Part shown: positions 35,001 through 43,772 of the stretch, piece after piece
Numbering within the stretch: position 1 is the stretch's first letter
Layout of the letters: every line of letters begins with the position of its first letter
From: CAVRJC01 sp963721435
GTDB taxonomy: Bacteria > Actinomycetota > Acidimicrobiia > IMCC26256 > DASPTH01
DNA: 64,000 nt
Reading direction: 5' to 3'
Assembly: GCA_963721435.1 (NCBI GenBank)
Contig: CAVRJC010000004.1
Coordinates: forward strand, 124,001 to 188,000
Translations under genes and position numbers: made by a program
Notes under the pieces: model-generated
Seen by the model: the letters and a program-made list of their open reading frames with translations, nothing else
Told to the model about the DNA's origin: nothing
The model's database searches: none

Positions 35001-35764
35001 TCCAGGACTTCGAGCCGATGTTCTATCCCGCGGGAACGCTCTACGCGCTCGCGGAGGAGAGCTACCGCCTCGGGCTCTACGGCATCTGCAACACCGAGCA
35101 CATGCGTGGTCTCTACGAGCAGCGGTACGGCGGCAAGGGAATGTCGTTCCAACCCGCGATCGATCCCGCGGTCTTCCACGCGGAAGGGCGTGTGTTCGAG
35201 CGCACCCTCGACCAGGTCGCGACCGTCTTCGTGTACGCAAGGCCGGGCCACTGGCGCAACTGCTGGGAGCTGGCGTCGCTCGCGCTGGAAGAGCTCAAGG
35301 ATCGGCTCGGCGACCGGGTGCGCATCGTCACCGCGGGCTCATGGGCCCGTCCCGACGACCTCGGCACGGGCATCGAGCACCTCGGCCTGCTCGACTACCG
35401 CGCGACCGGCGACCTGTACCGCACGTGCGACGTCGGTGTCGCGCTCACCGTCTCCGAGCACCCGTCGTACCTGCCGCTGGAGCTCATGGCGTGCGGCGTG
35501 CCGATCGTCGCGTTCGACAATCCCGCCGGGCACTGGCTGTTGCGTGATCACGGCAACTCGTTGCTCGTGCGCCGCACCGTCGACAGCCTCAGCGCCGGGA
35601 TCGAGCGCATCGTGCTCGATCCCGAGCTCGGGCGGGCGCTGATGCGGGAGGGGGTGCGTGACATCGCGGAGCGCTTCTCGAGTTGGGAGAAGTCGTTTTC
35701 CGGGATCTACGAGTACCTCTGTGACCCCGAAGGCCAGGAAGCGAAAGGCAAGCGAGGAGGGTGA
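32054..35764 (+). CDS. Multidomain methyltransferase / GT2 / WsaF-like glycosyltransferase
   Basis: A 1,236-residue protein. Residues 1-180 look like a class I methyltransferase (MRVNLGSGHGYMQGWVNVDG; GHFLEHL). A coiled segment is seen near 197-216. From about 310 comes a GT2-like unit (QSIQDQTWGHWQVTLIGPDA; VYWDDDRLD), and from about 550 a second, better GT2 domain (VTVVIPTRHNRPLVSRVL; FLNDDTELPEPGW). From about 873 to the end lies a GT4-like domain similar to WsaF rhamnosyltransferase (INWFLPDIDSPFYGGINTAL; YMIQDFEPMFYPAG). It probably builds or caps a rhamnose-containing chain exported by Wzm/Wzt. ATG 32054 chosen from the family-typical start. Confidence 0.85.
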   Translation: MRVNLGSGHGYMQGWVNVDGNPDVNPDVCMDSFDFVREHGHEVTELYMGHFLEHLLPASATALLAMIADKLPAGAEVSAVVPDMRAVFAAYDRGELTNEFLNERFIYSYEQPSHHVWCYDIGSLRRVFEAAGYDDIEEIDPTTWDPVFWKEGPESRWQCGLRATVPADGTAPKIPMPPRDDESSASREHHPVLADELLLQRIQQLRARVDELEASRSGPAIPPPSLFDRLPGPIAPAAKRFMPEGSSQRRAARFSIEAARATREHVGLLREHLGRSAIREPRPPSYANWHRSHDADRKTLAKQRAVSANVVGPVGIECVVVQRGRIQGLKRTVQSIQDQTWGHWQVTLIGPDAPAAAANAHDDRVVAHHVAARGALAEVNPVLAHEPRRDFVMVVEAGDMLAPDCFFEIAHLARQDPLVDLVYWDDDRLDVQGRRTDPQFRPSWSPDLLLGANYIGRSFAMRHRRFAAVGGLRTEFGDGAWWDLLLRAGLDETRVGRVPRVLTHLNRRPNPNVVQCVNVVEDHVARLELPATVTFERGTVRLAWEPAEWPHVTVVIPTRHNRPLVSRVLEGLASTDYPALDVVVVDNGERSDDNERWYAETFPALPLTVEWWTRPFNYSAANNAGAAGARGEVLVFLNDDTELPEPGWLREMVGWVVQPGVGVVGAQMVDGDGTIQHAGVILGLSGFADHVFQGMRPDSPSLFGSTSWYRNVLAVTGACLAVRRTVFEDLGGLDERFELMGSDVVLGLDAVNVGMRNVCTPFTGVRHLEASTRGTNIPRADFFASYWRYQHWVIGGDPYFSPNLSLASLTPALRSRFEPTPAVRMSGPLGRELRVFRQSSDGEESITLANMYRVTDADARAVEGVHTANRAAFDVKSINWFLPDIDSPFYGGINTALRLANHLARTHGVENRFVFWAEENDEFFRSAITAAFPALAGSPFSFHDASRAAIDRVPPADVAIATLWATAYSVAQHAGERRKFYMIQDFEPMFYPAGTLYALAEESYRLGLYGICNTEHMRGLYEQRYGGKGMSFQPAIDPAVFHAEGRVFERTLDQVATVFVYARPGHWRNCWELASLALEELKDRLGDRVRIVTAGSWARPDDLGTGIEHLGLLDYRATGDLYRTCDVGVALTVSEHPSYLPLELMACGVPIVAFDNPAGHWLLRDHGNSLLVRRTVDSLSAGIERIVLDPELGRALMREGVRDIAERFSSWEKSFSGIYEYLCDPEGQEAKGKRGG

Positions 35765-35833
35765 CCCGACGAGCCTCGAGCGATCCCAAGGCTGGGAAGC
35801 GCTCGCCTCGCACTCACCCGTTCGGGATTTCGC

Positions 35834-36133
35834 TCACGCCCAGTTCGTGGCCGTGATCGGCACGCCGATGGCCGTTTCGGCCTCCGCCTTCGTGACGTCG
35901 CGCACGTGCATCGAGAACGTCCACACGTGCCCCTCGAGGTCGGCGGCCCGGTAGGTGCGGTCGCCGTAGAACTGGTCTTCCGGCTCCATCACGATCACCG
36001 CGCCGGCGCTGCGTGCGTGCTCGCAGTGACCGTCTACGTCGGTGCCGACGTCGACGTGGACACCTTGGGTGTTGACCCCACCGACCGACGCGGGGCTGCG
36101 CACGGCGTCGTTCCACTCGCCCCCGACCATCAC
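35834..36133 (-). pseudogene. N-terminally truncated VOC/glyoxalase-family gene
   Basis: About 99 residues from GTG 36133: VMVGGEWNDAVRSPASVGG, then AGAVIVMEPEDQFYGDRTYR and DLEGHVWTFSMHV. These match the second half of PhnB-like VOC proteins, which are normally 130 to 150 residues. The first 45 to 50 residues, with the first metal ligand, are missing where the divergent sulfatase gene begins at 36186. No N-terminal homology was seen in other frames. Confidence 0.65.
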
Positions 36134-36185
36134 CCGTCCGCGGCCCCGGTAGCACGCTGGGTGACGACGCAGTACGGTCGCCGCG

Positions 36186-37809
36186 GTGGAGGGCGAGCAA
36201 CCGTCGGGCGGTCGGTCGCGCCGGCGGCGCGGCATCTACTGCGCAGCGTTCGTCGTGGGCGCCCTGGCGCTCGCGCTCCAGGGATCCCCCACGCTCGCCT
36301 GGGCCACGCGTGCGGCGCGCACCCCCGCGGCACGACCCAACATCCTGTACGTGCTCACCGACGACCTGGACCGGGCCGAGCTCTCCGCGGTCCCGAACGT
36401 TGCCGAGCTGATCGGAGCCGAAGGCGTCACCTTCGAAGACGCGTTCGTCAATGTCTCGTGGTGCTGCCCGTCACGCGTGACGATGTTGACCGGGCAGTAC
36501 GCGCACAACACGGGAGTGCTCACGAATGGGCCCGTGAACGGCGGATTCGAGGTCGCGCGCGCCCGTGGGGTCGAGCAGCGAACGATCGCCGTCAGCTTGC
36601 AGGCCGCGGGCTACCGCACCGGACTCTTCGGGAAATACCTGAACGGGTATCCCGGCAGCGCCGGCGACACATACGTACCGCCGGGATGGTCGTCCTGGGC
36701 GAGCCCGGTCGCGGGAGACCCGTACACGCAGTACGACTATGTGCTCAACGAAGACGGCGTGCTCCGTCGATACGGTCACTCGCCGTCCGACTACCTCGAC
36801 GGTGTCTCGGTGGGCCACGCCCGTCAGTTCATCGTGGATGCAGCTCAGGCGGGAGTGCCGTTCTTCGCGTACGTGTCGCTGTTCGCGCCCCATGATCCCG
36901 CACCACCCGCGCCTGGCGACGAGGGACGCTTCACGGGCACGCTCGCACCGAGATCCGCCGCGTTCGACCAGGCCGACGTGAGCGGTATGCCGCGCCACAT
37001 CCGCTCGCTGCCGCGCCTGCGACCGGGTGATGTCGCCGACATCGACTCGCTGTACCAGCGACGGCTCGCGTCGTTGGCGGGTGTCGGCCGCGAGGTCGCG
37101 TCGCTGCTCGAGACCCTGCGTTCGAGCGGCCAGCTCGACAACACCTATGTGGTGTTCACCTCCGACAACGGCTACCACCTCGGTCAGCACCGACTGCCTG
37201 CAGGGAAGCAGACGCCGTACGACACCGACACCCGCGTGCCGCTCCTCGTGCGGGGTCCCGGTATCCGGGCGGGCTCACACGTGACCGGCCTGATCGGCAA
37301 TGTCGATTTCGCACCCACGTTCGCGTCGATGGCCGGACTGCGGCCGGCGGCATTCGCGGACGGCCGGTCCTGGCTCGACGTCGTGCGAGGGCGACGCGCG
37401 ACCCTGCGGAGCCCGCGTCGCCGCGTTCCTGCTCCAGCACTGGAGGGAGTCGGATGCTCCCGCACTGACGTCGGCAGCGGCGCGCCGCGGGACGCTCGAG
37501 CCACCCGACCTCGACCAGCAGCCGAGATCCGCAGCGGTCGCAGATCCACCCCGCGCCAACTCCGTGGTCTTCGACAACGTGGAGCAGGTGCCGCAGTTCG
37601 CGGCGGTCCGGACGCTCGCGTACCTCTACGTGGAGTACGTGACCGGCGAGCGGGAGCTCTACGACGTGCAGTCCGATCCGGAGCAGCTCACGAATCTTGC
37701 GGGCTCGGGGCCCGCGGTTGTGGCCGTCGAGCAACGCTTGTCGGGTGTGCTTGCCGCGCTCCGATCGTGCCGCCGTGCCGGCTGCCGCGTCGCTGACCGC
37801 GGGGAATGA
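36186..37809 (+). CDS. Secreted sulfatase (frameshift near 37390)
   Basis: Formylglycine-dependent sulfatase, about 540 residues. Residues 15-38 form a signal or membrane segment. NILYVLTDDLDRAE supplies metal-binding Asp residues. WCCPSRVTMLTGQYAHN is the modification motif (CxPxR). FGKYLNGYPG and FTSDNGYHLGQH give further active-site residues. One extra G at 37389-37391 shifts the end, which has ELYDVQSDPEQLTNLAG, the standard sulfatase C-terminal motif. Resembles N-acetylglucosamine-6-sulfatase types; substrate unknown. Confidence 0.88.
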
Positions 37810-37812
37810 GGC

Positions 37813-38178
37813 TCAGCCCGCCGGCACCTCGCGGCCGTCGTCGGACTCGATCGCAAAGCGCAGCAGCGCGACCTCCTCCGCCAGCTCGCGCAGGCGGTTC
37901 TCGACCCGTGACAGCTCCCACGAGTAGTGCACGACGACCGCGAACAGGAACCCGAGCCCGATGAGGAGGAACGTGGTGGGGGGGTACGCGATCCCGATCG
38001 CGTGCGACAGCTCGGTGAGCAACGACGGGAAGATCGCGAACGGCAGCAGCAGCGCGGCGATGCCGAGCCACAGCAGCCCGTACTTGCTGCGGAGCTCACG
38101 CTTGTTCACCAGGTAGAAGATCACGGCCACGATCACGATCGTCATCGCGATCACCACGACGTGTGCTCTCGTGCTCAT
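37813..38178 (-). CDS. DUF2304 membrane protein
   Basis: 121 residues from ATG 38178. Three membrane helices (VVVIAMTIVIVAVIFYLV, YGLLWLGIAALLLPFAIF, PPTTFLLIGLGFLFAVVVHY) then a cytoplasmic coiled tail (SRVENRLRELAEEVALLRF). DUF2304 proteins are usually found directly beside a DPM1-like GT2, as here with a 4-base overlap, and are taken as its membrane partner. Confidence 0.88.
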   Translation of the reverse strand: MSTRAHVVVIAMTIVIVAVIFYLVNKRELRSKYGLLWLGIAALLLPFAIFPSLLTELSHAIGIAYPPTTFLLIGLGFLFAVVVHYSWELSRVENRLRELAEEVALLRFAIESDDGREVPAG

Positions 38179-38900
38179 GTGGGCTCCATTCCGGTGGTGC
38201 GCGGCCGGCGGTACCCGCCGCACGCGATCTCGACCAGCAACCGCAGATAGTTCACCGCGAGCCGGACGTTGCGACTCGACGGCACGCCGCCGGTGCGAAC
38301 GCGCATCGCCACCGGCACCTCGTCGAGCGTGAGTCCGGCGCGGTGCGCGATGAGCAGCACCTCCACCGTGTCGGCGAGATACTCCGACGGGTACTCGCGC
38401 GCGAGGAGGCGGATGGCCGGTCGGCTGAACGCGCGGTAGCCCGACGTGACGTCGGTGAACCGGCGGCCGGTGATGCGGTGGACGACGGCACCGAGCAGAC
38501 GCATCGCCTCACGGCGCCCGCGCCCGACGTGGTACGTGCTCGCGGGATCGGCGAACCGGCTGCCGATGACGAGGTCGGCGCCGGCGTCGAGCCGGGTGAG
38601 CAACGTGGCGATGCCCCGCGGATCGTGCTGGCCGTCGGCGTCGACGACGACGGCGCGCTCGTAGTGCTGCTGTTCGGCGAACCGCAGCCCGGTGCGGACC
38701 GCGCCACCCACTCCGGTGTTGAAGGGGAGCTGCAAAGTGAACACCCCGCTCTGGCGGGCGACGTGGCTCGTGGAGTCACGCGATCCGTCGTCGACGACGA
38801 CGACATCGACCCCGGGGACCGTCGCACGGAGCTCGGCCAGCGTGCCCGGCACCGACTCTTCCTCGTTGTAGGCCGGCACGATGATGAGCGTGCGCATCAA
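38175..38900 (-). CDS. GT2 glycosyltransferase, dolichol-phosphate mannosyltransferase-like
   Basis: 241 residues. LIIVPAYNEEESVPGTLAEL is the GT-A start; VVVDDGSRDSTSHVA and VVVDADGQHDPRG carry the nucleotide and metal Asp residues; GSRFADPASTYHVGRGRREA and DVTSGYRAFSR complete the DPM1/GtrB pattern. It probably makes a polyprenyl-phosphate sugar used by the adjacent GT-C protein. Confidence 0.9.
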   Translation of the reverse strand: MMRTLIIVPAYNEEESVPGTLAELRATVPGVDVVVVDDGSRDSTSHVARQSGVFTLQLPFNTGVGGAVRTGLRFAEQQHYERAVVVDADGQHDPRGIATLLTRLDAGADLVIGSRFADPASTYHVGRGRREAMRLLGAVVHRITGRRFTDVTSGYRAFSRPAIRLLAREYPSEYLADTVEVLLIAHRAGLTLDEVPVAMRVRTGGVPSSRNVRLAVNYLRLLVEIACGGYRRPRTTGMEPT

Positions 38901-38922
38901 GGCTCCGAGGATACCGGGGTTG

Positions 38923-40380
38923 TCAGTACAGGCCGGCGAGGGCGATCACGGTGATGACGGCCACCCAGGCGGCCCACGCGGCCGCGCCGTAGCGCAGCCA
39001 GCGCGAGCGGGCGAGCACCAGTGACGACACCAGCGCGGCCGCGGGCACGATCGACAAGCCGTACCGCGGCGCGATGCCGCCGGGGTAGTACACGCCGAAG
39101 AACTTGTAGTCGGTGAGCATGAACACCGGCCCGACGATCAACATCGCGAACAGCGCGGCGCCGCCGAGCGCGCGCAACCGCGATCCGCGACCGGCCCAGA
39201 CCGCGCCGATGATCGTGCCTCCGATCAGCATGGCGTTGACGATGGGCCACGCGCGCACCACGCTGAGGGTGGTCGTGAGCGCGGGGAGGTAGGGATGCTG
39301 CAACGGCGAGAAGCCCGCGCCGAGAGAATCGAAGAACGCGTGGTAGGGGAACGAGGAGACCTCGTAGATCTTGTTGGTGGGGAGGTCGGTACCCGGGAAC
39401 TTCTGGATCACGCGCTGCAACACCGACCACGCGAGCGCCGCGACCACGACCGCGCCCACGATGAACGCGACGTTGACCACGCGCGTCCGCACGGCGATGG
39501 CGCTCGGCTCGGCGTCGGGTGACGGCTCGGGTGCCGCATCCCCGTCGGTGCCGTCGGCGCCGGTCTCCCGTCGCTCCCCGAGCCGGTCCTCGACGTACCG
39601 CAGGATCAGGTAGAGCACACAGAGCCCGACGACGAGCCCGTTGGTGACCTTCAGCGACACCGCGACCGCACCGACGAGCGCGGGGACGATCCAGTGCCAT
39701 CGGCCCTTCTCCCACCGCAACGTCGCGAGCACCATCGCGGCTCCGGCCGCGAGCGCAGTGCCGTCCGGCTGGATGGTGCTCGACGCGTGCAGGACCGTCG
39801 GCGCAGTGAGCACGAGGACGATCACAGTCGCGCGCGCGAGCAGCGGGATCTCGAAATCGCCCATCAGGAACCACATGCAAATCGTGAAGATCGCGAGCCA
39901 GAGCGCACCGACGAGCCGCGCAGTGGTGACGAGGCTGTCGACGCCCGTGACCTTCTGCAGCACCCACCCGATCGTCCCCTCGATCGCGTAGTACGTGGGC
40001 GGGTGGATGTACGCAGTGTTGTAGCCCGCCTCCTGGAAGTCGGACGGGTGGAACCGCTTCGAGTTGCACGCGGGCAGCTCGTCGTTGAGCGGCGCATCGA
40101 TCCCGCGACACGCTTCCTCGCGCATCGCGTCCTGGCCGAACTTGTCGCCCGCCCGCACGAGGTGCCCGTTGTGGACCTTGTACATGTAGTCGATGTGCTG
40201 GAGCTCGTCGATCGGCGAGATCTGCGTGTAGCGGTGCACGTGGAGCCCGACGAGCAGGCACCCGAAGAGCAGGAGCGCGAGGAGGATCCAGGTGCCGGGC
40301 TGCCGGACGACGGTCCGCACCGACGTTGCCCGCACGGTCGACGAGTCGCTCGCGCTCGGCGAGGGAGGGGGCGTGCCCAT
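38923..40380 (-). CDS. GT-C-like membrane protein (putative polyprenyl-phosphate-sugar-dependent glycosyltransferase)
   Basis: 485 residues with about ten membrane helices. The first extracytoplasmic loop has ISPIDELQHIDYMYKVHNG, where the acidic DE is in the usual place for the GT-C catalytic base, and ACRGIDAPLNDELPAC. A charged insert at about 215-255 is low-complexity. It follows the DPM1-like and DUF2304 genes in opposite order on the same strand, 22 bases apart. Confidence 0.78.
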   Translation of the reverse strand: MGTPPPSPSASDSSTVRATSVRTVVRQPGTWILLALLLFGCLLVGLHVHRYTQISPIDELQHIDYMYKVHNGHLVRAGDKFGQDAMREEACRGIDAPLNDELPACNSKRFHPSDFQEAGYNTAYIHPPTYYAIEGTIGWVLQKVTGVDSLVTTARLVGALWLAIFTICMWFLMGDFEIPLLARATVIVLVLTAPTVLHASSTIQPDGTALAAGAAMVLATLRWEKGRWHWIVPALVGAVAVSLKVTNGLVVGLCVLYLILRYVEDRLGERRETGADGTDGDAAPEPSPDAEPSAIAVRTRVVNVAFIVGAVVVAALAWSVLQRVIQKFPGTDLPTNKIYEVSSFPYHAFFDSLGAGFSPLQHPYLPALTTTLSVVRAWPIVNAMLIGGTIIGAVWAGRGSRLRALGGAALFAMLIVGPVFMLTDYKFFGVYYPGGIAPRYGLSIVPAAALVSSLVLARSRWLRYGAAAWAAWVAVITVIALAGLY

Positions 40381-40422
40381 GAAGGCGACATCTTGGCACG
40401 GGGCAGGCGCGAGACTGGACCC

Positions 40423-41034
40423 GTGACCGATCCGCACGCAGCGCCGCAGAGCACCGAGGGGGCCGAGTACGCCGATCGTCTCGCCCGCCTCGAGACCGTC
40501 TGGTGGAAGAGAGTGCTCGACGTCCAACGGCCCTACCGCTGGAACCTGCGGCGCCTCGATCCCGGGTTCACGCTCGACGTCGGGTGTGGGCTCGGCCGGA
40601 ACCTGAGCCATCTCGACGGCTTCGGGGTCGGCGTCGACCACAACCCCGACTCGGTTGCGATCGCGCGGGCCCGGGGCCTCACCGCGTTCACACCCGTCGA
40701 ATTCGCGGCGTCGGAGTACGCGACGCCGGGTCGCTTCGATGCACTGCTCTGTGCGCACGTCGTCGAGCACATGCCCCGCGATGCGGCGGTCGAACTGCTG
40801 CGTCCCTATCTCGCTTCGGTACGCGGCGGCGGCAAGGTGATCATCATCACGCCGCAGGAGCGCGGGTTCCACAGCGACCCCACCCATGTGGAGTTCGTCG
40901 ACTTCGAGGCGCTGCACGACCTCGCCGCGCGGCTCGGCCTGGCGCCGGAGTCGCAGCGCTCGTTCCCGCTCCCGCGTTCCGCGGGCCGCGTGTTCACCTA
41001 CAACGAGTTCGTGGTGGTCGCCCGCACTCAGTGA
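40423..41034 (+). CDS. Class I SAM-dependent methyltransferase
   Basis: 203 residues from GTG 40423. LDVGCGLGRNLSHLDGFGVG is motif I; VDHNPDSVAIARARG, LCAHVVEHMPRDAAVELLRP and GGKVIIITPQERGF follow. The fold resembles enzymes that methylate sugars or lipid-linked acceptors. It converges with the arylsulfotransferase-like gene, overlapping by 7 bases. Confidence 0.85.
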   Translation: MTDPHAAPQSTEGAEYADRLARLETVWWKRVLDVQRPYRWNLRRLDPGFTLDVGCGLGRNLSHLDGFGVGVDHNPDSVAIARARGLTAFTPVEFAASEYATPGRFDALLCAHVVEHMPRDAAVELLRPYLASVRGGGKVIIITPQERGFHSDPTHVEFVDFEALHDLAARLGLAPESQRSFPLPRSAGRVFTYNEFVVVARTQ

Positions 41035-43706
41035 CCCGCGGTGGCCCGCATGGTCGCGAGGTCGAGCGCACCGACCGGCGCCTTGACCGTGCGGTAGTTC
41101 ATCGAGATCTGGTTGTCGGTTGCCGGGCTCTGGGAGACCTCGAGCGTGACGTCGCCAGAGGGGCCGAGATCGGTGACGAGGGGCTGGAGCGGTCCCCACC
41201 CGATCACCGTCGAGCCGTCGGCCTGCCGGCGCACGCTCCCGAGCCCGAAGGCGGTCACCTGGCGGGAGAGCGGGTACTGCCACACGAGCGTTGCGGTGCC
41301 CGCGTCGGTGTCGAGTGCGTACTCGACCGCGCGCGAGGTCGCGCCGGCAACGGCCGACTCGTTGTCGAACGCGGTGAGGTGGCCGTTGGGCAGGAGACGG
41401 GCGTCGTGCTGGAACGCGGTGCCGTCGTGCGGGTCGTTCAGCACCTGGAGGTGCGGCACGGCAGGGTTCGCCGGTGCGCTCCCGCTGAGCTTCCAGAGGA
41501 TCGCGCCATCTGTCTTCCGGATGCGCATGACCGCACTCAGGTTCCTGAACGAGACGATGACATCACCGGTCGTGGGATCGACGTCGAGCGAGTTGGCGTG
41601 CTGGATGTCGAGCGCAGTGACCGACGGGGTCCCCCATGTGGACATGACGTTGAGCCCGCAGCTCGTGCTGGGGGTCTCGGCGATCCCGATGTGGCCGGGG
41701 TCCTCGCTGTGCCACTCCCACGCGACCGTACCGTCGGGCGTGATCTCCTGGATCCACGTGTCGAGCACGTTGGCCGTCGCTCCTGGGCTGCATCCGCCGA
41801 GCACGCTCACGTCCGCGTCGGAGCGCAAGTGGTACGAGAGCATCATCGTGTCCCCGTTGGCGAGCGCCACCATGTCGTGGTGGTCGGTCGGAGATCCCGA
41901 CGTCTTCCACGTGTGCACCAGCGTGCCGTCGAGCGACCGCTCCTCGAAGCCGTTGTTCGCGTCGACACCGAACGGGACGCCGCCGAAGTTCATCCATGCG
42001 AGGTTGCCGTCAGGGAGGAGCTCGACGTTGAGCGGTGGCGTGGTGGTCCGGCGGTACCAGACCACTGCTCCGTGACTGTCGAGGATCACGGCGTAGGGGC
42101 CGGAGAACGCATTCAGGCCGAGGCCCATGAGGTAGTAGCCGGGCGCGGGGTCGTCGGGACGGGACGCGCTCAGGACAGGGAAGTCGGGGGGGAGGCACCG
42201 CACCCAGTACTGCTGCGTCTGGCTGTTGGCCAACGTGACCGTCACGACGACCGCGTCGTTCTCGTTCAGGGTCACGTCGCCCTCCCCGTTGGCGCCTGCG
42301 ATCGCGACCGTCGCGCCCGGAACTGCTGCCGCAGTCACGTTCCAGTTGTTCGCGCCGGCGCCGCAGATCACGCCGTAGTCATGACCGTCGGGGGTGAAGT
42401 CGGGGGTCAACGGGCCGGGGCTCACCGTGAGGTTCCGCAGCGCGCCCGACGGCCCGAACGAGCCGAGCACGTCGACGACGACGTGCGTCGTTCGGTGCGC
42501 GTAGACGCAGATCTTGCCGTTCGCACCGACCGCGACCGTCGCCGCGTTGGTGGCCACTGCGCCCGGCACGTAGTTCACCGTCGACGTGTCCGGGAACGCT
42601 CCGCCGCACGGGTAGAGCGTCAAGAAGCCGCTCTCGGTCGCGCCGACGGCGACGATGTCGAGCACGGCGTTCGCACCGACCGCGACCGTGCCGCCGAGCG
42701 TGGGGTCGAACTGTAGGGTCTGGCCTTCGGCCACGGGTGCGGTGCCGGTGGTGCCGGTGCCGTCGCGAGTGTCGAGCACGCGGGTGCCCACGATCGGGGC
42801 GAGCCGCGTACCGTCGGTGCCGCCGAACCAGCCGGTGACGTCGACGACGAGGTTCAGGTCGCTCGAGACGAACACACAGACCGCGCCCGACCCGTCGAGG
42901 CCGACGACCGCGGCCGTGGCCCGCGTCTCCTGCGCCAAGTAGTTCCCGTTCGACGACAGCGGGAGTTGTGCATCACACGGGAATGCGGTGATGAACCCGG
43001 CCGCGGTCGGATCGGTGACCGTGAGGTTCGCCGACACCGCCGAGGCCCCGCCGGGCACGGGAGTCAGGCCAGCGACCGGGATGCGCACGACGCTGCCGCC
43101 AGGAATCGGGCCCGATCCGCCATCGGGGCGCAGCGACGTCCGTGTATCGAGGATGCGGGTCGGGTTCACGCCGTGGTACGAAGCACCCGACGGCCCGAAC
43201 CAGCCCATGACGTCGACCACGAGGTCTGTCTCAGAGAGCGTGAAGAGGCATATCCGGCGGCTGGACTGCAACGGCACGAGCACGAGATTCGGGGTGGGAT
43301 CGCCGACGCGTGGGTTGAGGTTCGACGCGAGCGGGCGATCGCTCTCGCACGGATAGACGGTGACGTAGCCCTCGGCCACGGCTCCGACCGCGATCACGTC
43401 CAGTGCGACGCCGGTGGCCTGAGCCGGCACGAGCGAGACGAGGTCGACGACCGCGGTGCAACCGGCCCCGATGGGTCCGAGGGTGAAACGGGTGTCGAGC
43501 ACACGGGCGGGGGTGATCGCGTGGAACCCGCCGCTGACCTGGGGGACGGCACCGCCGGTCGGGGGAGGGCTCGAGCACGTGGCCGAGACCTGCACGTCCG
43601 CGGCAGCATTGGCAGGGGGCACCGCAGCGGTCGCCAAGAGCATGGCAACGCCGAGTACCGCGAGGGGGAGTCGCCGCACCGGCAGATCGTACTGGTGCGA
43701 ATGCAC
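41028..43706 (-). CDS. Secreted arylsulfotransferase-like protein with three R(V/I)LDTR beta-repeats
   Basis: 892 residues. A signal peptide (about 10-35, AVLGVAMLLATAAVPPANA) leads to three repeats of about 115 residues: 60-170, 177-294 and 301-418. Each opens with R(V/I)LDTR and closes with VVDVxGWF-type strands, with a Cys pair (YPC and ICVF-like). After a linker comes an arylsulfotransferase-type beta-propeller (about 500-892): GAVVWYRRTTTPPLNVELLP, DHHDMVALANGD, DIQHANSLDVDPTTG and FQHDARLLPNGH. Such domains move sulfate between phenols, but many homologues are untested. Confidence 0.82.
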   Translation of the reverse strand: MHSHQYDLPVRRLPLAVLGVAMLLATAAVPPANAAADVQVSATCSSPPPTGGAVPQVSGGFHAITPARVLDTRFTLGPIGAGCTAVVDLVSLVPAQATGVALDVIAVGAVAEGYVTVYPCESDRPLASNLNPRVGDPTPNLVLVPLQSSRRICLFTLSETDLVVDVMGWFGPSGASYHGVNPTRILDTRTSLRPDGGSGPIPGGSVVRIPVAGLTPVPGGASAVSANLTVTDPTAAGFITAFPCDAQLPLSSNGNYLAQETRATAAVVGLDGSGAVCVFVSSDLNLVVDVTGWFGGTDGTRLAPIVGTRVLDTRDGTGTTGTAPVAEGQTLQFDPTLGGTVAVGANAVLDIVAVGATESGFLTLYPCGGAFPDTSTVNYVPGAVATNAATVAVGANGKICVYAHRTTHVVVDVLGSFGPSGALRNLTVSPGPLTPDFTPDGHDYGVICGAGANNWNVTAAAVPGATVAIAGANGEGDVTLNENDAVVVTVTLANSQTQQYWVRCLPPDFPVLSASRPDDPAPGYYLMGLGLNAFSGPYAVILDSHGAVVWYRRTTTPPLNVELLPDGNLAWMNFGGVPFGVDANNGFEERSLDGTLVHTWKTSGSPTDHHDMVALANGDTMMLSYHLRSDADVSVLGGCSPGATANVLDTWIQEITPDGTVAWEWHSEDPGHIGIAETPSTSCGLNVMSTWGTPSVTALDIQHANSLDVDPTTGDVIVSFRNLSAVMRIRKTDGAILWKLSGSAPANPAVPHLQVLNDPHDGTAFQHDARLLPNGHLTAFDNESAVAGATSRAVEYALDTDAGTATLVWQYPLSRQVTAFGLGSVRRQADGSTVIGWGPLQPLVTDLGPSGDVTLEVSQSPATDNQISMNYRTVKAPVGALDLATMRATAGH

Positions 43707-43738
43707 GTCGGACGGTCAAGCGAAGGTTATGAGACTGT

Positions 43739-43772
43739 GAATTGCGCCCGATCACGAATTGCGCCCGATCAC
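43739..43772. repeat. 17-bp perfect tandem duplication across a stop codon
   Basis: GAATTGCGCCCGATCAC occurs at 43739-43755 and again at 43756-43772. The second copy contains the stop codon of the GT2 gene (minus strand, 43769-43771), so the duplication lies just outside the coding end. Confidence 0.85.

Noticed and set aside
40503..42716. A 737-codon open frame antisense to the arylsulfotransferase-like gene
   Set aside because: Arg/Val/Gly-rich with no domain, signal or start signal. It mirrors a well-supported gene and arises from high GC at third positions.
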